A DNA stretch of 64,000 nucleotides. It comes from Pseudoduganella flava (GTDB taxonomy: Bacteria; Pseudomonadota; Gammaproteobacteria; Burkholderiales; Burkholderiaceae_D). Made by a program: the position numbers and the translations under genes. The notes beneath the pieces were generated by a model. That model was not told the DNA's origin and made no database searches. It was given only the letters and a program-made list of their open reading frames with translations. This document shows positions 7,601-15,553 of this stretch, piece by piece (within the stretch, counting starts at the first letter, position 1; every line of letters starts with the position of its first letter). The DNA is taken from assembly GCF_007830495.1 (NCBI RefSeq), contig NZ_VLKW01000008.1, positions 186,001 to 250,000 on the forward strand, read 5' to 3'.

Positions 7601-9370
7601 CGCCTGCTGTCGGGCCAGATCACGCCCGAGCAGCTGCTCGATGCCGCGGCGGCCGTATCCTATACCCGCAAGCAGAGCACCAAGTGGACCAATACGCTGG
7701 ACATCCAGGGCCTCTTTGCGGCGGTCGGCATCTTCACGCCGAAACTGAAGCTGGACGAGCGGCTGAAGATCGTCGCAGCGATCGTCGAGCAATGGACAGC
7801 GAACCTGACCTTCAGCAAGGACGAGTCGCGCACGCAGGATGCCAGCGGCATCACCACCAGCAGGACGCTGTGGAGTGCGCTCGCGGGGCTGAACCGGAAG
7901 ATCATCAACGTGACGGAAATCCAGGGCTCGTGGCTGAAGGCGCTGCCGGCCTTCAGCACGCTGATCGGCAAGACCAAGGGCATCATCATCGGCGACGGCT
8001 ACGAGATGGAACACAAGGTGCCGACGTGGATCGACCTGCAGGTCATGGAGCTCATTCCACAGGGCGGGCTGTACGATGCACCGACCGCCCACGAGGCCGC
8101 GGACGGCACCTTCACGAAGCTCTCCTACAACGTCAGCACGAGCAAGGAATTCAACTTCGAGGCGCTGGCCCACTGGGACGACCTGGTCCGGCACAGCCCG
8201 GAAACGGCGGACAATCTGCGCAGCGCGGCGGAAAAGGCGCGCGCCCAGGGATTGACCGTCAGCGTGGAGATGGAACTGGTCCCGGCCGCGCTGGCCGCAC
8301 TGAACGGCGTCCGTCCCGACCCGGATGGCCACATCGATCCGGCCATGGCGCAGGACCTCAGCGCGCTGGTGGAGCATCGCGACAGCTGGCGTCCCGCCAG
8401 GCTGGTGGTCAGCGCCGGCGAACAATACAACACGGCGCTCGTCGTCGGTGCCAGCGCCGGCCGCTACAAGAGCCACGCAAGCAACACGCACCAGGTCAAC
8501 CTGGCGCTGATCGACATCACGTACGACGACAGCGACGGCGCCGAGGCCAGGCCGCTGGGGTCCACTGTGCGCGGGCCGCTGACCAACGGCGGGGGCGAAC
8601 CGCAGTTCGACCAGCTCGACACGCTGGCCCATCCGGACACGATGCAAGTCGTGTACGGCATCCTCGACGAACCGCGCAACGGTCCGCGCCGCCGCCTCGC
8701 GGCACTGCCGCCGAACGGCGCCGACGCGGCGGGACTGCGGGAGCTGCGGGACCAGCTGCTGCGCGAACCGATCCCCGCACCGCACCTGGCGCTGGCGGAC
8801 GGCGAGCTGACCTTGCAATCCCAGGTGGTGGGCAACCACTGGCAGCGGGTCGCGCTGGACGAGACCGAACGCCGTCAGCTGCTGTCGCAACCGGGTATCG
8901 ACACGGCCGGGCTGCTGCAGTTGATGCATGCGGGGGCCAGCGGCCGGCTGGAGATCGATCCCGGCGACCTGGCCGCGCTGGGCGGAGGGGAACGGGCGCA
9001 GAACCGGCGCGGCGCGCCACCCCTGTCCGAAGGGGTGCCGTCCGAGCGACCGCTGGCGATCACGGCGCTGATGGACGATGCGGCCCGCTTCAACAGCATG
9101 GTCGCGCGCGGCGTCCTGAGCCCGGCGCAGCAGCTGGTGGTGTCCACTTTCTTCCAGGGGGATGGGGGCACGGACCGCGCGCTCGTGGTGGCGCAGGACC
9201 CGGACATGATGACGGCCCTTGGCCATGCCATCGGGCGCTCGGTCAATGAAGCGCAGGCCGAAACCGCCCCGCACGACACGCCGGAGGTGGAGGCACCGGC
9301 TGATACGCAGCACCATTCCGTGATGGTGTCGTCGGGAGCGATCGCTTCGGCATCGGGCGGCGGCGCGTAG
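4688..9370 (+). CDS. AvrE/DspE-family type III secreted effector
   Basis: A 1560-residue soluble protein without Sec signal. The N-terminal ~230 residues are Ser/Thr/Pro/Gln-rich and disordered-looking, typical of type III export regions, with imperfect repeats of ASTASFHTA between about residues 96 and 175. Residues ~235-460 look like a beta-propeller (NGRILSWSKGKG, DGRGYACTAENELL, NGDLHLLTSDGRLW). The C-terminal half aligns by eye with DspE/AvrE landmarks: PVPAASVAHIRSMTITKR then ISFSK, LLSGQITPEQLLDAA (~970), and SVEMELVPAALAALNG. AvrE proteins form water/solute channels in plant membranes and cause water-soaking; most are about 1800 residues, so this one is shorter. The ATG has GGAG 7 nt upstream. 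No secretion apparatus or chaperone gene is in the window. Confidence 0.75.
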   Translation: MLRNTSGPGQGHATVPDLNTPAANPSNQTSQPSTSGPPTQPQSNRPPSEVHRRNHRSSLEHAVRGTVPGRSGAPGGEEYEMQELPRRPYPALPAAESTTSFHTAFSEPADTTSLDTIDPAHRHGPSPSASTASFHTARLASASTASVDTIASASVHVPSASASTASFLTAVDDGTRTPVAGGSRRPSLPTRSLRSSFEHAVRTMLPASAAASSAAIEEHEMTEFGPVAQHRHPDNRVRTSDGGGFALTNGRILSWSKGKGTWNLLAPENVVAIRLGADGRGYACTAENELLRLDGAEVERIGGLTAGPIFNVSPSGRITSVAPAEDGPATIRLTRPPEGGGAPVHTTLPLPPGNPDVRALAYSNNGDLHLLTSDGRLWQTHPAQQPDTDTPPWREVPGPAGLTATSLFTLEKSKEVGVCGPDGTQRHQLEKNGTWTPLPDNAPTGLQRTYGQLRYSQQKFTNATLGSPFTPGSARSDKIGLSWWQSKLAVLGTEITQQLVPRDGAALADNVTADRMGRYLNYFMAHYLPGPSLPAPTQQSPDKQLREEFTALLALPPTTPPRTPVDPRVAEAMHTNAEMVLDRLERALGITDADGNENPNWTNSKAVRAARHERANTDDNMLYALLQRRNSFMPADGSRGADPGAARTTQRLQRLVDAGVHLQRPLPAHAPRTAHGYRAVPALMRDSASDALRSIGKPETQGLDILVGKLVHDQLHFEKAVQRDATTEAHVAADLARLTGEDGNLITRRFKQEIWDSRAEAVFDSMRSILAGFGQSHHVLNRAARFQGMLGEDHEKDYVRQVEELEPGNSIELKYTVQAGVDGDGWSHNYTPADRFKEGAHPDVKTPAELKGRFNIPMNIVPNILPVPAASVAHIRSMTITKRTDGIDISFSKAYESEVKLLCAKIKWGAGEYGANKRMTADGKESRSVLGLGFLGLEVVPAALVFGKGSDQSIKLSLNNDENGTVGSVVERLLSGQITPEQLLDAAAAVSYTRKQSTKWTNTLDIQGLFAAVGIFTPKLKLDERLKIVAAIVEQWTANLTFSKDESRTQDASGITTSRTLWSALAGLNRKIINVTEIQGSWLKALPAFSTLIGKTKGIIIGDGYEMEHKVPTWIDLQVMELIPQGGLYDAPTAHEAADGTFTKLSYNVSTSKEFNFEALAHWDDLVRHSPETADNLRSAAEKARAQGLTVSVEMELVPAALAALNGVRPDPDGHIDPAMAQDLSALVEHRDSWRPARLVVSAGEQYNTALVVGASAGRYKSHASNTHQVNLALIDITYDDSDGAEARPLGSTVRGPLTNGGGEPQFDQLDTLAHPDTMQVVYGILDEPRNGPRRRLAALPPNGADAAGLRELRDQLLREPIPAPHLALADGELTLQSQVVGNHWQRVALDETERRQLLSQPGIDTAGLLQLMHAGASGRLEIDPGDLAALGGGERAQNRRGAPPLSEGVPSERPLAITALMDDAARFNSMVARGVLSPAQQLVVSTFFQGDGGTDRALVVAQDPDMMTALGHAIGRSVNEAQAETAPHDTPEVEAPADTQHHSVMVSSGAIASASGGGA

Positions 9371-9393
9371 AGCGGGGCCCGGCGCGGAGCGCG

Positions 9394-9419
9394 GCGCCCG
9401 CACAGCGAGGTGCGGGTGC
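9394..9419 (+). terminator. Stem-loop after the AvrE-like gene
   Basis: A 10-bp stem with one mismatch (GCGCCCGCAC / GTGCGGGTGC) and 6-nt loop lies 24 nt after the stop. It lacks a T-run, so intrinsic termination would be weak. Confidence 0.3.
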
Positions 9420-9525
9420 CGCGCGCGCGTCGACGGCGACGATCGATCAAGTGCGTGAGCGATCGCGGCAAGGCATACCTTTCGGCTTGCCTTGGCTGTA
9501 GCATCAGCCCCGGAGACAACCAACC

Positions 9526-10719
9526 ATGGGGGATCACATGAAGAGCCGGAACAAACGCCGCGACACGATGTTGCTGCTCACCCTGTCCACGTTGCTGCCC
9601 CTTGCGGGCGCGCGTGGCGCGGGCGTGGGACCCCTGGAAGCGGGGCGCGCGCCAGCGCTGCTGGACCAGGCCGGCAACCCCGTGTACGCGATCGTCAACA
9701 ACTATACGAGCTGGCTCAGCAAGGCATCCGACCCCGCCGCGGCGCTGGCGGCCGACCGCGCGAAGGCCGACAACATCATCTCGTGGCAGATGCCGCACGG
9801 CGGCTTCTGGAAGGACCCGGCGTGGTATGCGGCACCGTGGGACGGCACGGCCAAGCGCTCCGGCTGGTTCGGCGCCGACGGCGTCGAACTGGGCACGATC
9901 GACAACCAGGCGACGGTCACGGAAATCATGTTCCTGGCGGACGTGTACCGCCGTTCCGGCAAGTCGCAGTACCGCAAGAGTGCGCGCAAGGCATTGGACT
10001 TCCTGCTGAACATGCAGTACCCATCCGGCGGCTTCCCGCAAGTCCATCCGGCGCGCCCGAACAGCTATTCGAACCACGTGACGTTCAACGACGATGCGAT
10101 GGTGCGCGTGCTGATGCTGCTCGACCGGGCACAGAAGCGCACGGCGCCCCTGGACGGCAACGTGTTCAGCGACGAGCAACTGGCGCGCCTGGCGCCGGCG
10201 CTCGCCAGGGCGGTGGACTTCATCCTGAAAGCCCAGATCGTGCAGGGCGGCGTCCGGACGGTGTGGTGTGCCCAGCACGATCCGGTGACCTATGAGCCGC
10301 GCGGCGCCCGCTCTTACGAGCTGCCGTCGAAGAGCGGCGCGGAATCGGCCCGCGTCGTGCAGTTCCTGATGACGCGGCCGCAGACCGCGCAGGTCGAGGC
10401 GGCCGCGCGCGCGGCGATCGACTGGTATCGCGATCCGGCCACGCAGATCGCGGACATGATCTACGAGCGGGTCAATTCAAAGGCCACCAACACGTCGCCG
10501 TTCGTGCCGAAGGTGGGCGCGCCGCCGCTGTGGTACCGCTTCTATGACCTGGACCAGGACACCGGCTTCTTCAGCGGCCGCCTGCCGACCGACAACCCGC
10601 CCGGCACCGGCAAGCAGTACGACATTATGCTGGTGGAACCGGAGCGGCGCTATGGCTACCAGTGGGCGGGCGAGTACGGCAAGCAGTTGCTGGCCTACGC
10701 GGGGCAGGTCGGGTACTGA
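9526..10719 (+). CDS. Pectate lyase, polysaccharide lyase family 10
   Basis: Secreted enzyme that cleaves polygalacturonate by beta-elimination. A Sec signal peptide covers about the first 30 residues (basic start, MLLLTLSTLLPLAGA core). Family 10 landmarks follow in order: GGFPQVHP (~170), TFNDDAMVRV (~186), WCAQHDPVTYEP (~247) and RSYELPSKSGAES (~263), covering the catalytic (alpha/alpha)3 domain. There is no carbohydrate-binding module, and 397 residues is normal for a stand-alone PL10. Two ATGs are possible: 9526 (GGAG 10 nt upstream) and 9538 (GGGGGA 6 nt upstream, which would trim four residues). It follows the AvrE-like effector by 155 nt and suggests the two act together on plant tissue, though it probably has its own promoter. 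Confidence 0.88.
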   Translation: MGDHMKSRNKRRDTMLLLTLSTLLPLAGARGAGVGPLEAGRAPALLDQAGNPVYAIVNNYTSWLSKASDPAAALAADRAKADNIISWQMPHGGFWKDPAWYAAPWDGTAKRSGWFGADGVELGTIDNQATVTEIMFLADVYRRSGKSQYRKSARKALDFLLNMQYPSGGFPQVHPARPNSYSNHVTFNDDAMVRVLMLLDRAQKRTAPLDGNVFSDEQLARLAPALARAVDFILKAQIVQGGVRTVWCAQHDPVTYEPRGARSYELPSKSGAESARVVQFLMTRPQTAQVEAAARAAIDWYRDPATQIADMIYERVNSKATNTSPFVPKVGAPPLWYRFYDLDQDTGFFSGRLPTDNPPGTGKQYDIMLVEPERRYGYQWAGEYGKQLLAYAGQVGY

Positions 10720-10857
10720 CCGCCGCGCCGCGCATCCGAGCGGCCGCGGCCGCGTGATCCGTCAGGCCACGTGGTGCCACGGCTTCAAGCGCGCGCCCGG
10801 CCGCAATGGAACTGCTAGCATGGTTTCATCGCTTGCCGACTCCCACGTCAGAACGCC

Positions 10858-12978
10858 ATGCGGCCCACATCCCCGGCGGAAGTACTGAGTTCCCTTCACT
10901 CGCTGCATGAAAACCTGCCGGCGGGTATCGTCGTGCACGCCGCCGACGGCCGCATCGTCTACGCCAACCGGCTGGCCCAGGAACTGCTGCGCCGTACCGA
11001 AGCCCAGTTGCTGGGGCTGGGCACGCAGCCGGACGAGTGGCGCTTCGTGCGCGCGGACGGCACGCCGATGAGCGCGGAGGAGTTTCCCGCCAAGGTCGTG
11101 CTGGCGACGGGGCGCAAACTGTCAGGTCTCGTGGCCGGCGTCGTCGGCCCTGACGCGACCAGCTGGCTGCTCTGCAACGCCTATCCGGAATACGACGAGG
11201 CGGGGCGGGTGCGGCAAGTGGTCGTCTGCTTCACCGATTGCACGGACCTCAAGAATACCGAGCGGCTGCAGGCGAAGTCGGAAGAGCGCCTGCGCCTCGT
11301 GCTGAAAGGCTCCACCGATGCGCCGTGGGACTGGGACCTGGTGACGGGGGCAGTGTACTACTCCGAGCGGTGGTGGAACATGCTGGGCTACCCCAGCGGC
11401 GAAGGGCTGGACGACTCGGGCGCCTGGCGCCGCATGCTGCATCCGGACGACGACGGGATGATCGCCGACTACCTTGCCGAACTGCTGCCCAGCACGCGCG
11501 AAGGCTACAGCCTGGAGTTCCGGCTGCGGCACCGCGACGGGCATTACGTGCCGGTGCTCTCGCGCGGTTACGTGCTGCGCGATGCGTCCGGCAAGGCACT
11601 GCGGATCTCCGGCGTGAACACCGATCTGACGGAGCGCAAGCGCACCGAACGGCGGATCTACGAACTGGCTTACTTCGACCACCTGACCGGGTTGCCGAAC
11701 CGCCGCTTCCTGATCGAGGAACTGGACCACGTGCTGGCGCGCGCTCGCCGTTCCGGGCACTATGGCGCGCTGCTGTACCTGGACCTGGACAACTTCAAGC
11801 TGCTCAACGACACGATGGGGCACGACCTGGGCGACATGCTGCTGCGCCAGACGGCCCAGCGGCTGCGCTGCACGGTGCGCCACAGCGACCAGCTGGCGCG
11901 GCTGGGCGGCGACGAATTCGTCGTCGTGCTGGAAGACCTGGCGCCGATGCAGCGCGACGCGGCGGCGGAAGCGGGCCGGGTCGTCGCGAAGATCCTCGCG
12001 GCGGTCGGGCAGCCCTGCCAGCTTGGCGCGCTGCTGTTCAAGACGACGCCCAGCATCGGCATCGCGCTGTTCCACGGCGACGGCATCAGCATCGAAACGC
12101 TGCTCAAGCAAGCCGACCTGGCGATGTACCGTGCCAAGGCGGACGGGCGCAATGTCGCGCGCTTCTTCGACCCCGGCATGCAGGATGCGGCGGACCGCCG
12201 CGCCGCGTTCGAGGCGGCGATGCGCAACGGCCTGTCGCTGGGCCAGTTCCGCCTGTTCTGCCAGCCGCAGTTCGACGGCGCGGGCAGGGCGGTCGGGGCG
12301 GAAGTGCTGGTGCGCTGGCAGCGCGGCGAGCATGACCTGATCGGCCCCGACCAGTTCATCGGTTTCGCCGAAGAGTCGGGCCTGATCCTGCAGCTGGGCG
12401 AGCACGTGCTGAAGGAAAGCTGCCGCGCGCTGGCGCGCTGGCATCTCGATCCGCAGCTGGGGCGGCTGAAGCTGGCCGTCAACGTCAGCGTGCACCAGAT
12501 GCGCGACCCCGGCTTTCCCGCATCGGTGGCGAACATCCTGGACGGCACGGGTGCGCCGCCGGAACGGCTGTACCTGGAACTGACCGAAAGCGTGTTTGCC
12601 GAAGACATGCACGAGATCACCCAGCGCATGCACGAACTGCGTTCGCACGGCATCTGCTTTTCGCTGGACGATTTCGGCACCGGCTATTCGTCGCTGGCGT
12701 ACCTGAAGCGCTTCCCGCTGTCGGCGCTGAAGATCGACCGCTCGTTCGTGCGCGACCTCGGCGTCGATCCCGGCTCGGCGTCGATCGTCGAGGCGATCAT
12801 CGCGCTGGCGCGCAACTTCAAGCTCGAGATCGTCGCCGAGGGTGTCGAGTACGAGGCCCAGCGCGACTTCCTTGTCGACGGCGGCTGCTCGTCGATGCAG
12901 GGCTACCTGCTGGGCCGGCCGATGCCGATCGACGAGTTCGAACATGCCTACGGCGCGGCGGGCATCGGCCATGCGTGA
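10858..12978 (+). CDS. PAS-PAS-GGDEF-EAL cyclic-di-GMP signalling protein
   Basis: Makes and/or degrades cyclic di-GMP. Residues ~10-130 form a PAS domain and ~140-260 a second PAS/PAC (ends SGVNTDLTERKR). The diguanylate cyclase domain follows, with GGDEF at 350-354 and an inhibitory-site RxxD (RHSD) at 341-344, five residues before it. The phosphodiesterase domain starts with EVL at 482-484 in place of EAL, and has NVSVHQ, ELTES, DDFGTGYSS (604-612) and KIDRSFV. All metal-binding acidic residues I can check are present, so both activities are possible. No transmembrane segments, so the sensed signal is cytoplasmic. Transcribed alone; its neighbours are unrelated in function. Confidence 0.93.
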   Translation: MRPTSPAEVLSSLHSLHENLPAGIVVHAADGRIVYANRLAQELLRRTEAQLLGLGTQPDEWRFVRADGTPMSAEEFPAKVVLATGRKLSGLVAGVVGPDATSWLLCNAYPEYDEAGRVRQVVVCFTDCTDLKNTERLQAKSEERLRLVLKGSTDAPWDWDLVTGAVYYSERWWNMLGYPSGEGLDDSGAWRRMLHPDDDGMIADYLAELLPSTREGYSLEFRLRHRDGHYVPVLSRGYVLRDASGKALRISGVNTDLTERKRTERRIYELAYFDHLTGLPNRRFLIEELDHVLARARRSGHYGALLYLDLDNFKLLNDTMGHDLGDMLLRQTAQRLRCTVRHSDQLARLGGDEFVVVLEDLAPMQRDAAAEAGRVVAKILAAVGQPCQLGALLFKTTPSIGIALFHGDGISIETLLKQADLAMYRAKADGRNVARFFDPGMQDAADRRAAFEAAMRNGLSLGQFRLFCQPQFDGAGRAVGAEVLVRWQRGEHDLIGPDQFIGFAEESGLILQLGEHVLKESCRALARWHLDPQLGRLKLAVNVSVHQMRDPGFPASVANILDGTGAPPERLYLELTESVFAEDMHEITQRMHELRSHGICFSLDDFGTGYSSLAYLKRFPLSALKIDRSFVRDLGVDPGSASIVEAIIALARNFKLEIVAEGVEYEAQRDFLVDGGCSSMQGYLLGRPMPIDEFEHAYGAAGIGHA

Positions 12979-12996
12979 GCCGTGGCGAGGGGAATG

Positions 12997-13470
12997 TCAG
13001 ATGCGCCCCTCGGCCACCAGCGCGCGGGTCCGCTGCAACGTCGACAGCAGCGCGCCGCGGTAGCCCTTGTCGCCATCCATCCACGCCTGTTCCTCGCGTT
13101 CTTCCGGCCCGCCCGGCGCCTTGCCGCGCAAGCCCAGGTAGCAGTAGAAGCGCAGCTGCAGCGCGCCCGCGTCATCCTCGAACAGCTCGTTGATGATCGC
13201 GCCTTCGCGCGGGCCGCCGGCCTGGAAGAACGTCACCTTGTGTTCCGGCTCGAAGGCGATCAGCTCGCGCACGTCGTTGCCGCCAATGGTGGCTTCGCGC
13301 ACGATGTGCGTCGCGCTGTCGAAGGTGACGTCGCAGCGCGTGCACAGCCCCGGCGGCAGGAACAGGCGCGCGTCGCGGGCCTTCAGTACCAGCCCGGCCC
13401 ATGCCTGGGCGCGGGTCAGCGGCGTCACCCCTGGCGGGTTGACGGGAACGGTGGCGGTCGAATAGATCAT
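12997..13470 (-). CDS. AtaL-like SRPBCC protein (DUF1857)
   Basis: A 157-residue cytoplasmic protein. The opening STATVPVNPPG, then LTRAQAWAGLVLKARDA and a conserved C-terminal half (EGAIINELFEDD, LRFYCYL, WMDGDKGYRGAL) are those of the AtaL/DUF1857 family. These adopt the START/Bet v1 ligand-binding fold and bind hydrophobic small molecules; no reaction is assigned. The start has AAGGAG 6 nt upstream. It lies 30 nt after the SDR gene, forming a two-gene operon divergent from a LysR regulator, a layout usual for inducible redox or detoxification pairs. Confidence 0.8.
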   Translation of the reverse strand: MIYSTATVPVNPPGVTPLTRAQAWAGLVLKARDARLFLPPGLCTRCDVTFDSATHIVREATIGGNDVRELIAFEPEHKVTFFQAGGPREGAIINELFEDDAGALQLRFYCYLGLRGKAPGGPEEREEQAWMDGDKGYRGALLSTLQRTRALVAEGRI

Positions 13471-13500
13471 GATGTGCTCCTTGTCTTGTTTGGGTGAGGG

Positions 13501-14367
13501 TCAGGCTCGCGCGATGGCGGCGGCGAAGTCGCGATACGAGCGCAGCGGACGGCCCAGCAGGGCGGTCAGGCGCTCGACGTCGCCGGCATCCGGGACCATG
13601 CCGTCCGTGTGGAAGCGCTCGGCCATCAGGCGCATGTCGTAGGCCATCCAGGCCGGCATCGCATAACGAAGGTTCTGCTCGAACGCGGCGGTGTCGCCGC
13701 CCACGTACGCGACGGGGCGCCCCAGCACGTCGGACCAGATCGCCGCGACCTTGGTGCCGGTCAGCGTGTCCGGCCCCACCACGTTGATGCGCTCGATCGG
13801 CAGCGCGGTGGGCGAAGCGTCGCGGCGCAGCAGTTCCAGTGCGGCGACTTCGCCGATATCGGCCGCGTCCACCATCGCCAGGCCCAACGGGCCGACCGGC
13901 ATCGGGTACACGCCTGCTTCGAGCACCGCGGCGCGGATCTGCACGTCGTTGCCGATGAAGTAGGCGGGCCGCAGGATCGTCGCCGAAAAGCCCATTTGCT
14001 CGAGCATCCGTTCGACACCGAGCTTGCCGGCGAAGTGGGGCACGTTGACGTAGCGGTCCGCATTCATCACCGACAGGTAGACGACGTGCTTGATGCCCGC
14101 TTCCTTCGCCAGGTTCAAGGTGACGAGGGCCTGCGTGAATTCGTCCGGCACGACGGCGTTCAGCAGGAACAGCGACGACACGCCCGACAGTGCGGCGCGC
14201 AGCGCATCCGGATCCAGCAGGTCGCCCTGCACGACGGCCACACCGGCAGGGAAGTCGGCCTTGGCGGGATCGCGCACCAGGGCACGCACATTGGCGCCGC
14301 GCTGGGCGAGTTGCTGGACGACGTGGCGGCCGATGGTGCCGGTGGCACCGGTAACGAGGATGGTCAT
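13501..14367 (-). CDS. NmrA-like NAD(P)-binding SDR protein
   Basis: Atypical short-chain dehydrogenase of 288 residues. The Rossmann motif TGATGTIG sits at residues 6-13, followed by ALVRDPAKAD, which favours NADP(H). The remainder resembles the NmrA/QorB/azoreductase-like group that acts as quinone or azo reductase, or senses the NADP redox state. The canonical Tyr-x3-Lys is not obvious, which is normal for this subfamily. The start has AAGGA upstream. First gene of the pair with the AtaL-like protein and transcribed away from a LysR gene 111 nt distant, which is probably its regulator. Confidence 0.85.
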   Translation of the reverse strand: MTILVTGATGTIGRHVVQQLAQRGANVRALVRDPAKADFPAGVAVVQGDLLDPDALRAALSGVSSLFLLNAVVPDEFTQALVTLNLAKEAGIKHVVYLSVMNADRYVNVPHFAGKLGVERMLEQMGFSATILRPAYFIGNDVQIRAAVLEAGVYPMPVGPLGLAMVDAADIGEVAALELLRRDASPTALPIERINVVGPDTLTGTKVAAIWSDVLGRPVAYVGGDTAAFEQNLRYAMPAWMAYDMRLMAERFHTDGMVPDAGDVERLTALLGRPLRSYRDFAAAIARA

Positions 14368-14478
14368 GATGTATCCTTTTAAGTGAGTGTTGTGTCGGTT
14401 GACGCTTCACATCGTAGGAGTTTCATCTCTGGACCGATAGCCTGTATAGTTGGACATCCTGTCTCACTGGTGGAACAC

Positions 14479-15369
14479 ATGGACTTGCTCGCCCTTGCCG
14501 ATTTCAATCTCGTCGCCCGCCACGGCGGCTTTGGCCGTGCCGCCCGCGCGACCGGCCGCCCGAAGGCGACGTTGTCGCGCCGCGTGGCGGAACTGGAGGC
14601 CGACCTGGGCCTGCGCCTGCTCGAGCGGGGCGCGCGCGTGCTGAAGCTGACGCAGGAGGGGCGTGCGCTGCACGAGCGCACGGCCGCCTTGCTGACGGAA
14701 ATCGACGAGACGGCGGCCGCGCTCGCGTCCGGCGGCGAGCGCCCGCGCGGCACCCTGCGCATCAGCGCGCCGCTGCTGTTCGCGCAGACGGCGATGGGTA
14801 AGCTGGCCGCCGGCTTCGCGCTGCGGTACCCGGAGGTGCGGCTCGACGTGACGGCGGAAGACCGCCCGGTCGACATGGTCGAAGAGGGCTACGACCTCGT
14901 CATCCGCGTCAACCCCGACCCGGACGAAAGCCTGGTGGGACGGGTGTTCCTGCGCGACCGGCTCGTCGTCGTGGCCAGTCCGTCCTTCCAGCGGCCGGCG
15001 GCGGATGGCGTGGTGCCGGCTGTGGTGCGGGGCACGGCCGCGCGGCGCGCCGAGTGGGACGTGCTGGGGCGGGACGGCAACGGCCGGATCGCGGTCGACC
15101 CCGTCCTCGCGCTGTCCTCGCTCGTGATGGTGCGCGACGCGGTGCGGATGGGCGTGGGCGTCGCGCGGCTGCCCGTGTCGCTGGTCGGCCGCGACCTGGC
15201 GGAAGGCACGCTGGTGGCGTGGGGCGATGCCGGCGGGCCGCCGATCGAGCTGTGGGCGCTGTATCCGTCGCGCCGGTTGCTGAGCGCCCGGGTGTCGGCG
15301 TTCCTCGCCTATCTGAAGGAAGCGTTTCCGCGCGGTGAGCCGGAAGAACTGGGCGCGATGCTTGGATAA
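14479..15369 (+). CDS. LysR-family transcriptional regulator
   Basis: A 296-residue DNA-binding regulator. The winged helix-turn-helix is at the N-terminus (FNLVARHGGFGRAARA, then KATLSRRVAELEADLGLRLLERG); a periplasmic-binding-type effector domain follows from about residue 90 (GTLRISAPLLF). I start at the ATG of 14479, which puts the helix-turn-helix at its normal distance from the N-terminus, rather than at 14383 where 32 unlike residues would be added. GGTGGA lies just upstream. It is divergent from the SDR/AtaL operon and likely controls both itself and that operon from the shared 111-bp gap, where a TATAGT -10-like element is visible. Inducer unknown. Confidence 0.88.
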   Translation: MDLLALADFNLVARHGGFGRAARATGRPKATLSRRVAELEADLGLRLLERGARVLKLTQEGRALHERTAALLTEIDETAAALASGGERPRGTLRISAPLLFAQTAMGKLAAGFALRYPEVRLDVTAEDRPVDMVEEGYDLVIRVNPDPDESLVGRVFLRDRLVVVASPSFQRPAADGVVPAVVRGTAARRAEWDVLGRDGNGRIAVDPVLALSSLVMVRDAVRMGVGVARLPVSLVGRDLAEGTLVAWGDAGGPPIELWALYPSRRLLSARVSAFLAYLKEAFPRGEPEELGAMLG

Positions 15370-15379
15370 CGTAAAGTGT

Positions 15380-15394
15380 GTATGTAAACTACAT
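15380..15394. promoter_or_regulatory. Inverted repeat upstream of the amylase promoter
   Basis: ATGTA-AAC-TACAT (15382-15394) is a perfect 5-bp inverted repeat within GTATGTAAACTAC. It ends about 18 bp upstream of the -35 box. It shares AAACTAC with the second site 109 bp downstream. Confidence 0.5.
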
Positions 15395-15412
15395 CGGTAA
15401 AGCTGAATTCGT

Positions 15413-15441
15413 TTGACAGCCTCGCTGGGATATCCAAGAAT
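15413..15441 (+). promoter_or_regulatory. Sigma-70 promoter for the amylase gene
   Basis: TTGACA (15413-15418), 17 bp, then AAGAAT (15436-15441): a perfect -35 box and a 4/6 -10 box. The 5' leader would be about 105 nt and contains the second inverted repeat. Confidence 0.55.
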
Positions 15442-15488
15442 CTGTTTACCGCAGATACAAGATCGCCCCAGGCGACTACATGCGGTCT

Positions 15489-15501
15489 GTAGTCAAACTA
15501 C
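15489..15501. promoter_or_regulatory. Inverted repeat downstream of the amylase promoter
   Basis: GTAGT-CAA-ACTAC is a perfect inverted repeat about 48 bp after the -10 box and 53 bp before the amylase ATG. With the upstream site it brackets the promoter, an arrangement fitting repression by looping or roadblock. Confidence 0.5.
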
Positions 15502-15553
15502 TTGCATCGTGCACCGCGCATCATGCATCGATAGACTATCCTTGGAGGAGTAC

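Noticed and set aside
4292..9523. 1743-codon open frame on the minus strand
   Set aside because: Antisense to the AvrE-like gene; Arg/Ala/Gly/Pro/Val/Gln composition typical of a high-GC shadow, and no domain.
14383..14478. Upstream LysR start
   Set aside because: Would place 32 non-homologous residues before the helix-turn-helix.
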